Positions 14,475-19,593 of a stretch of 19,593 bases of DNA are shown here, one piece after another (the stretch's first letter is position 1; each line of letters opens with the position of its first letter). The notes beneath the pieces are model-generated. The model was not told where the DNA came from. It did not search any database and saw only the letters and a list, made by a program, of their open reading frames with translations. Source of the DNA: an uncultured Rhodospirillaceae bacterium (GTDB taxonomy: Bacteria > Pseudomonadota > Alphaproteobacteria > Rhodospirillales > UBA2165). Both the position numbers and the translations under genes were made by a program. Location of the stretch: contig CAJWIB010000012.1 in the NCBI GenBank assembly GCA_913041095.1, positions 1 to 19,593 on the forward strand, read 5' to 3'.

Positions 14475-15476
14475 TTACGCGAGCCAGTCAGGATAAGGCA
14501 GACCCTTTTCCTTCAGGAACGCTGGGTTGAACAATTTACTTTGATAGCGGGTACCGTAGTCGCACAGTAGCGTCACGATGGTATGCCCCGGTCCCATTTC
14601 TTCAGCCATTCGCATCGCCCCGGCAATGTTAATGCCGCTGGAGGAGCCAACGCAAAGCCCTTCATACTTCAACAGATCAAAGACGATCGGTAAGGCTTCT
14701 TCATCGGTGATCTGATAGGCGCCATCAATCGGCGCACCTTTGAGATTATCGGTTTCGCGGCCTTGGCCGATGCCTTCGGTGATTGAATCGCCTTCGGCTT
14801 TTAACTCACCATTTTCGTAGAATTCATACAGCGCTGAACCCATCGGGTCAGAAAGTTTTATCATAACGTCTTTGTTGTGTTCTTTGAGCGCCATGCCAAC
14901 GCCGGCCAGGGTACCACCGGTACCGACCGAACAGGTAAAACCGTCAATTTTACCGTCGAGCTGTTCCCATATCTCCGGTCCGGTGCCAAAGGTATGGGCG
15001 TCGCGGTTGGCGGTATTGTCAAACTGATTGGCCCAGATGGCGCCGTGCGGATGGGTGTCGGCCATTTCTTTAGCGATGCGTTCAGAGACATGAATATAAT
15101 TTCCGGAGTCTTTATAAGGCACTGCTTCGACTTCGCGCAAATCAGCTCCGGCAAGTCGCAACATGTCTTTCTTCTCTTCGGTCTGGGTCTCCGGGATCAC
15201 GATGATCGTCCGGTAGCTGCTGGCACAACCGACCAAGGCTAAGCCAATGCCAGTATTGCCGGCGGTACCTTCAACAATAACGCCGCCCGGTTTCAGCAGG
15301 CCTTTTTCCTCGGCATCTTTAATGATGTAAAGCGCGGCACGATCCTTAACCGAGCCGCCGGGATTGAGAAATTCGCATTTTGCGTAAATATCGCATCCGG
15401 TGTTTTCGGAAGCTTCTCTTAATTTGATTAACGGCGTATTGCCGATAGCATCTCTAAATCCTTCACGGACGTCCAT
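14475..15476 (-). CDS. cysK: Cysteine synthase (O-acetylserine sulfhydrylase)
   Basis: A 333-residue fold-type II PLP enzyme that makes L-cysteine from O-acetylserine and sulfide. The Schiff-base lysine is K44 in NPGGSVKDRAA. The substrate-binding loop is GTAGNTGIG (about 70-78), with Ala where CysK/CysM usually have Ser, a variant seen in alphaproteobacterial CysK-like proteins. The PLP-phosphate loop is SVGTGGTLAG and the ring-nitrogen Ser region is GSSSGINIAGA. The first ATG (15476) is preceded by GTGAGAG, a moderate ribosome binding site. It is the first gene of the leftward block cysK-sseA-metC2-metC1 and has a 143-base upstream gap. A cystathionine beta-synthase-like activity is the main alternative, although no CBS domain is present. 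Confidence 0.9.
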   Translation of the reverse strand: MDVREGFRDAIGNTPLIKLREASENTGCDIYAKCEFLNPGGSVKDRAALYIIKDAEEKGLLKPGGVIVEGTAGNTGIGLALVGCASSYRTIIVIPETQTEEKKDMLRLAGADLREVEAVPYKDSGNYIHVSERIAKEMADTHPHGAIWANQFDNTANRDAHTFGTGPEIWEQLDGKIDGFTCSVGTGGTLAGVGMALKEHNKDVMIKLSDPMGSALYEFYENGELKAEGDSITEGIGQGRETDNLKGAPIDGAYQITDEEALPIVFDLLKYEGLCVGSSSGINIAGAMRMAEEMGPGHTIVTLLCDYGTRYQSKLFNPAFLKEKGLPYPDWLA

Positions 15477-15619
15477 GATCTCTCACTTTTGTATTTTTAA
15501 TTGGGTTCCCTCTATGTCGCAGAGACTAGCGGGGGTGGGCAGGGTGATCAAGTATTCGCGGCGTGCTAGAGGGCATTTTCTTGTCAAAGTGATCACGTTT
15601 CGTTGTTTGTTCAATTTAG
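15477..15619 (-). promoter_or_regulatory. Leader of the cysK operon with competing inverted repeats
   Basis: This 143-base gap holds the cysK promoter and leader. A TTGACA occurs at 15587-15582 on the minus strand, but no -10 fits at 16-18 bases. CCCTCTA (15508-15514) and TAGAGGG (15567-15573) are complementary, and CTAGC (15526-15530) can pair with the overlapping GCTAG (15565-15569). The two pairings exclude each other. I do not match it to a known riboswitch. Confidence 0.3.
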
Positions 15620-16219
15620 CTACCATTTCTCGCGGATCATATCATGATGAAGTTTCAGCCATTGGATGGCGATTATAGTCATCGCATTGTAAATTTCACC
15701 ACGATCCAGCATGGTAAAGGCCTCTTCTGCCGTGACGGTAAAAACGCGGATATATTCACCTTCTTCCGCCAGTCCATAGACGCCGCCAATGCCTTCCGCA
15801 TCAACACAGCCGCAAAAAAGCTCAAGCGTTTCGGAAGAGCAACCAGGGCTCGATAAGTAGCGCATCATTGGCTCTAATTCGCTGATGCTGATGCCCGCTT
15901 CTTCTTCGGCCTCCCGGTGTGCGGTTTCCTCCGGCAGGTGACCAGGTTCGATTACACCGGCAACAATTTCAATTTGCCACGGTGAAGCGTTAGGTGCGGT
16001 ATAGCCACCAATACGAAATTGTTCGAGCAGCACTACCTCATCGCGCTCCGGATCATAAGGCAGAAGGCCGACACATTCGCCACGTTCCAAAACTTCGCGC
16101 GAAAGTTTGTTGCTCCAACCTTGGTCAAAAACTTTGTGTTTGAGCTTGTAATGATCAATCCGCAAATAACCGCGATACGGGGTCGTTTGTTCAAGTACTT
16201 GAACCTCAGCCTCGGTCAT
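15620..16219 (-). CDS. Nudix hydrolase, ADP-ribose pyrophosphatase-like (NudF type)
   Basis: A 199-residue Nudix protein with the layout of NudF/ADP-ribose diphosphatase: an N-terminal strand-rich half with REVLERGECVGLLPYDPERDEVVLLEQFR (family R-G-x-A-V--LL-D---V-LV-QFR), a WQIEIVAGVIE lead-in, and the Nudix box at 88-110. The metal-binding core REAEEEAGI (102-110) is complete. The first Glu of the GX5EX7REUXEEXGU pattern is replaced by His (H94 in GVIEPGHLPEE). The later SPGCSSETLELFCG segment is also typical of NudF. Activity on ADP-ribose is inferred. Its ATG overlaps the stop of the upstream MFS gene by four bases (ATGA), so the two form an operon. Confidence 0.88.
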   Translation of the reverse strand: MTEAEVQVLEQTTPYRGYLRIDHYKLKHKVFDQGWSNKLSREVLERGECVGLLPYDPERDEVVLLEQFRIGGYTAPNASPWQIEIVAGVIEPGHLPEETAHREAEEEAGISISELEPMMRYLSSPGCSSETLELFCGCVDAEGIGGVYGLAEEGEYIRVFTVTAEEAFTMLDRGEIYNAMTIIAIQWLKLHHDMIREKW

Positions 16220-17502
16220 ATCGCCTCCATTTTTTGGTACTTCCGAACCAGATCGTTCGGGTCTAAACTGTCCACTTCTCTTAATTGCGGGAATATCTTA
16301 GCAAATAATCCAGCAATAAAAATAGTCCCGATGCCGCCAACAACAACAGCCGGGACAACTCCCCACCATTCTGCGGTGACTCCGCTCTCAAATTCTCCGA
16401 CTTCATTGGATGCGCCGACGAAAACAGAGCTGACGGCGCTAACCCGCCCACGCATATCATCCGGTGTGATAATCTGCACCAAGTTGTTGCGTACAAATAT
16501 ACTGACCGAATCAGCAGCGCCCAGCACAAAGAGCGCTGTTAGAGACAGCCAAAAACTCGTCGAGACACCAAAAACGATAATCCCTAAGCCAAATATCGCA
16601 ACGGCTATTAATAATATTTTGCCTGCCTTGCCGGTGATTGGGTATTGGGTGAGGAATAAGGCACCGGCAAACGCGCCAACCATATGCGTGGCCCGCAAGG
16701 CACCAAAACCAGCCGAGCCAACGTTGAGGATATCCGTTGCATATATGGGCAAAAGTGCCGTCGCGCCGCCCAATAATACTGCAAATAAATCCAAGCCAAT
16801 TGCGCCAATGATGATCTGGCGCTTAATGATGAATTTAAACCCGGCGAGGATGTTCTCGATTGTCACTGGTGCCGTGCTGATGATCTGGGTGTTGGTTTTG
16901 ATCAGAAATGTCATCGCGGCTGAACAAAAGAAGAGGAATACTACCGTACCATAGACCCATTGTTCACCGGCAACGATCATCAGCCCGGCGAAACCCGGTC
17001 CGGCAATCCTCGCCATTTGAAAGCCGCTCGATGTCCAGGCGACCGCATTAGCGAAATGCTCCTTGGGTACAAGCAACGGTACAATGGCCTGCTGAGCAGG
17101 GGATTGGAAGGTGCGCGCGATGCCTAAAAAAACGAGAATCGCAAGAATTGTCAGAAAACTGGCATTTCCGATTACTGTCATGGTGAAAAAGGCAACGGCG
17201 CAAAGAATCTGGAGGCTGACACAGGTCAACATGATCCGTTTGCGTTGGAAGTGATCAGCGACCGTACCGGCAACTAGAAACAAGCAAAAGAAGGGGGCAA
17301 ATTGGGTAAGGCCAACCAACCCTAAGTCTAACGGCCTACCGGTTATTTGATAGACCTGCCAACTGACGGCGGTGATTTGCATATCAATGGCAAAAACACC
17401 CAGCACCCTGGCCAGCCAGAATGCGCGGTAATCAGCATGTTGAAACGCCACTCGCCCGGCTCTGGATTTGAAAGTAGCTTCTGATTCTGATGTTTCGTTC
17501 AA
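16216..17502 (-). CDS. MFS transporter (EntS/MFS_3-like exporter)
   Basis: A 428-residue major facilitator with about 12 hydrophobic segments. The pattern is that of the MFS_3 group around EntS: an N-terminal ADYRAFWLARVLG, the loop-2/3 motif GTVADHFQRKR near 78-88 (family G-x-x-x-D-R-x-x-R-R), and PDDMRGRVSAVSSVFVGASNEVGEFESG in the second half. Members export siderophores, drugs or other small molecules; no substrate can be named. The start is uncertain: TTG 17502 gives MNETSESEATF, while GTG 17451 would begin just before AFQHADYRAFW. No strong ribosome binding site marks either. It overlaps the Nudix gene by four bases and follows dnaE2 by 75 bases. Confidence 0.87.
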   Translation of the reverse strand: MNETSESEATFKSRAGRVAFQHADYRAFWLARVLGVFAIDMQITAVSWQVYQITGRPLDLGLVGLTQFAPFFCLFLVAGTVADHFQRKRIMLTCVSLQILCAVAFFTMTVIGNASFLTILAILVFLGIARTFQSPAQQAIVPLLVPKEHFANAVAWTSSGFQMARIAGPGFAGLMIVAGEQWVYGTVVFLFFCSAAMTFLIKTNTQIISTAPVTIENILAGFKFIIKRQIIIGAIGLDLFAVLLGGATALLPIYATDILNVGSAGFGALRATHMVGAFAGALFLTQYPITGKAGKILLIAVAIFGLGIIVFGVSTSFWLSLTALFVLGAADSVSIFVRNNLVQIITPDDMRGRVSAVSSVFVGASNEVGEFESGVTAEWWGVVPAVVVGGIGTIFIAGLFAKIFPQLREVDSLDPNDLVRKYQKMEAI

Positions 17503-17577
17503 GGTGGGTTCCCGATAGGTCTTATTGTTGTTGTGGTCGAGTTTGCGCCTTTCCAGCAGATTGTCTAGCAGAAAGCA

Positions 17578-19593
17578 TTAATGAAAATCGCGGGAGCCGG
17601 GCACCAGTTTTTTAGCATGGCTTTCAGGTTTGACGTTGGGTGAGGAGGGGGTGTCGCGTGTTCCCGTATCACCGCTATTGAGATAGCTCAACCGGTAGGA
17701 GAAATCATAAAGCTTTTCGGCCACTACATGGGTGACTATGCCTTCCCGCTGCAGTTTGCCTTCAAGACCCAGCAAATAAGAGCCGATGACAATACGGCGG
17801 TAGCGTTCCATCTTATGGGGCCAGATGATCAGATTGGCGATGCCGGTCTCATCTTCAATGGTGATAAAGATGGTGCCTTTGGCGCTGCCTGGACGTTGAC
17901 GGATCAGGACAATGCCGGCCAATCGTACCATGCTGCCGGGTTCTGCTGTTGAGAGATCAGCACAGGTGAGGAGTTGTTCAGGTTGAAAACCGTCCCGTAA
18001 TAATGCCATCGGGTGGGCTTTAAGCGACAATCGGAGTGCTTTGTAATCAGCCGCGACATTCTCACCCAAGCTCATATTCGGCAGCGTCACTGAAGGCTCA
18101 CGGCGAAAGCGATGCTCCGGCAAATGGGCAAACAAGGGTAGGGGATTGGCATCGCTGAGGCCTTTAACCGCCCACAGCGCTTGGCGGCGGTCGAGACCCA
18201 AAGATTGAAAACCATCGGCATCGGCGAGTTTTTCCAGCGCGCCGCGTTTGAGACCAGCCCGGTCTTTTAGTAACTCGATTTGCCAATAACCATCCTCGCG
18301 GGCAGACACCAGATTATCGGCGGCGTCTTGCTTAAGTCCTTTTATCTGGCGGAATCCTAAGCGCAGTGCTGTTTTTTGATCATCCGGCGCTCGCCACCCC
18401 TCTTCTATTTTCCCGCGTTGTTCGATAACTTCCAGCGTATTATCCCACTCGCTGTCATTGACATCGACGGCGCGGACTTCGACCCCGTGGTCTTGAGCAT
18501 CGCGGACGATCTGGGCCGGCTTATAAAAACCCATTGGCTGACTGTTGAGGATCGCTGCGGTAAACGCCGCCGGATAATGGCATTTGAGCCAGGACGAGAC
18601 ATAGACCAGCAGGGCGAAGCTGGCGGCGTGGGATTCCGGAAAGCCATATTCACCAAAGCCTTCGATTTGTTTGAAACAGCGCTCGGCGAAATCCGCATCA
18701 TAGCCGCGTTCGACCATGCCGTTGATCATGCGGTCATGATAGAGCGGAATGTTGCCAGTATGGCGGAACGTCGCCATGGCACGCCTGAGTCCATCAGCTT
18801 CGCTGGGAGTAAAACCGGCGGCGACAATGGCGATCTGCATCGCTTGTTCCTGAAATAACGGCACGCCTTTGGTTTTTTCCAGCACATTGCGCAAATCCTC
18901 GGACGGATACTTGACCTCTTCTTCACCGCTGCGCTGCCGGAGATAAGGATGCACCATGTTGCCCTGGATCGGGCCCGGGCGGACAATCGCCACTTGGATC
19001 ACCAGATCATAAAAACAACGGGGTTTGAGCCTTGGCAACATGTTCATTTGAGCCCGGCTTTCGACCTGGAAGACACCAATAGAATCTCCCAGACACAGCA
19101 TGTCATAGGTGTCTTTGTCGCCGGCTGGAATATTGGCGAGGGTGAGCTTGACCGCGTGGTGTTGCTCGATGAAATCAAAGGCTTTGCGGATACAGGTTAG
19201 CATACCGAGCGCCAGCACATCGATTTTCAAGATATTCAGGGCGTTGAGATCACTTTTATCCCATTCGATGACAGTACGATCGTCCATCGTCGCATTTTCG
19301 ATCGGCACGACGCTATCGAGGGGGTCTTTAGTGATGACAAAACCACCAGTATGCTGACTGAGATGGCGGGGAAACCGGGCAATTTGCTGGGATAGGTTCA
19401 AAACCATGCGCAGCGTTACGTCATTAGGATCAAGGCCGTTTTCGCGGATACGATCATCGCTGGGACGGTCGCGGCTGGGGCTGCCCCAGGATGAGCTGGA
19501 TAACACCTGAATAGAATCCTCCGATAAGCCCATAACCTTGCCGATTTCGCGGAATGCACTGCGGGAACGATAGGTAATGTGTGTCGCCGTGAT
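17578..19593 (-). CDS. dnaE2: Error-prone DNA polymerase III alpha subunit, C-terminal part (partial)
   Basis: C-terminal 671 residues of DnaE2, the C-family polymerase that works with ImuA and ImuB in damage-induced mutagenesis. The frame is open to base 19593 (THITYRSRSAFREIGKVMG), so about 400 residues, with the PHP domain and the first two catalytic Asp, lie outside the window. Visible are the third catalytic Asp in NILKIDVLALGML, VQVAIVRPGPIQG, the GFTPSEADGLRRAMATFR helix, GFGEYGFPESHAASFALLVY, an OB-fold (VRLAGIVLIRQRPG, IEDETGIANLIIW) and the DnaE2-type ending with SRDFH. The long C-terminal segment HVVAEKLYD is typical of DnaE2 rather than replicative DnaE1, which carries a tau-binding tail. 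In most alphaproteobacteria imuA-imuB lie just upstream. Confidence 0.93.
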   Translation of the reverse strand: MTATHITYRSRSAFREIGKVMGLSEDSIQVLSSSSWGSPSRDRPSDDRIRENGLDPNDVTLRMVLNLSQQIARFPRHLSQHTGGFVITKDPLDSVVPIENATMDDRTVIEWDKSDLNALNILKIDVLALGMLTCIRKAFDFIEQHHAVKLTLANIPAGDKDTYDMLCLGDSIGVFQVESRAQMNMLPRLKPRCFYDLVIQVAIVRPGPIQGNMVHPYLRQRSGEEEVKYPSEDLRNVLEKTKGVPLFQEQAMQIAIVAAGFTPSEADGLRRAMATFRHTGNIPLYHDRMINGMVERGYDADFAERCFKQIEGFGEYGFPESHAASFALLVYVSSWLKCHYPAAFTAAILNSQPMGFYKPAQIVRDAQDHGVEVRAVDVNDSEWDNTLEVIEQRGKIEEGWRAPDDQKTALRLGFRQIKGLKQDAADNLVSAREDGYWQIELLKDRAGLKRGALEKLADADGFQSLGLDRRQALWAVKGLSDANPLPLFAHLPEHRFRREPSVTLPNMSLGENVAADYKALRLSLKAHPMALLRDGFQPEQLLTCADLSTAEPGSMVRLAGIVLIRQRPGSAKGTIFITIEDETGIANLIIWPHKMERYRRIVIGSYLLGLEGKLQREGIVTHVVAEKLYDFSYRLSYLNSGDTGTRDTPSSPNVKPESHAKKLVPGSRDFH

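Noticed and set aside
15544..15596. Two TGATCA palindromes (15545-15550 and within 15589-15596) as paired operators upstream of cysK
   Set aside because: A six-base palindrome is expected several times by chance in a window this size, and another copy occurs near 4113 with no link to sulfur genes.
16019..16954. 311-codon open frame on the plus strand
   Set aside because: It is antisense to the Nudix and MFS genes, both well supported. Its Pro, Thr and Ala rich translation is typical of a shadow frame.
1..19593. Mobile element, prophage, CRISPR or defence system
   Set aside because: No transposase, integrase, phage, Cas or toxin-antitoxin motif, no direct-repeat array and no tRNA-flanked island boundary is visible.

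Overview
The window looks like chromosomal DNA of an alphaproteobacterium, plausibly a marine or aquatic Rhodospirillales-type lineage. This is inferred from gene content and protein style: DnaE2 with a C-terminal SRDFH-type tail, a Zur-ZnuCB block with a His-rich ZnuC tail, modABC, alphaproteobacterial-type MetC proteins, and base composition near half GC. It carries ordinary metabolic, transport and repair genes. I found no phage, insertion sequence, CRISPR array, tRNA or rRNA, and no clearly new multi-gene system.

Layout. 1-886 (+): the end of a 2-oxoacid:ferredoxin oxidoreductase operon (beta subunit tail, separate gamma subunit). 1002-2294 (+): metY, closed by a strong hairpin terminator. 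2340-2759: a probable decayed gene. 2760-3806 (-): a nitrilase-family hydrolase. 3807-4248: an AT-rich divergent intergenic region. 4249-4839 (+): a YdjA-like nitroreductase, followed 6 bases later by a small reading frame broken by one in-frame TAA (4846-5106). 5137-8150 (-): hisI-modA-modB-modC, genes 1 to 4 bases apart. 8199-9077 (-): znuA, divergent from zur-znuC-znuB (9166-11238, +), with two Zur-box-like palindromes between them. 11239-15476 (-): a sulfur amino acid block cysK-sseA-metC2-metC1. 15620-17502 (-): a Nudix hydrolase and an overlapping MFS exporter. 17578-19593 (-): the C-terminal part of dnaE2, running off the window.

How the genes work together. metY, cysK, the two MetC-like lyases and the mercaptopyruvate sulfurtransferase cover sulfide incorporation, transsulfuration-type C-S cleavage and cysteine sulfur handling. 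The zinc block is a self-contained regulon: Zur should repress both its own operon with the importer ATPase and permease, and the divergent periplasmic binding protein. The mod genes import molybdate and are unusually attached to the histidine gene hisI. The most useful second looks are the small gene with a single in-frame stop at 4846-5106, the decayed frame at 2415-2759, the Arg58-to-Val change in one of the tandem MetC proteins, and the double Zur operator overlapping the znuA promoter.
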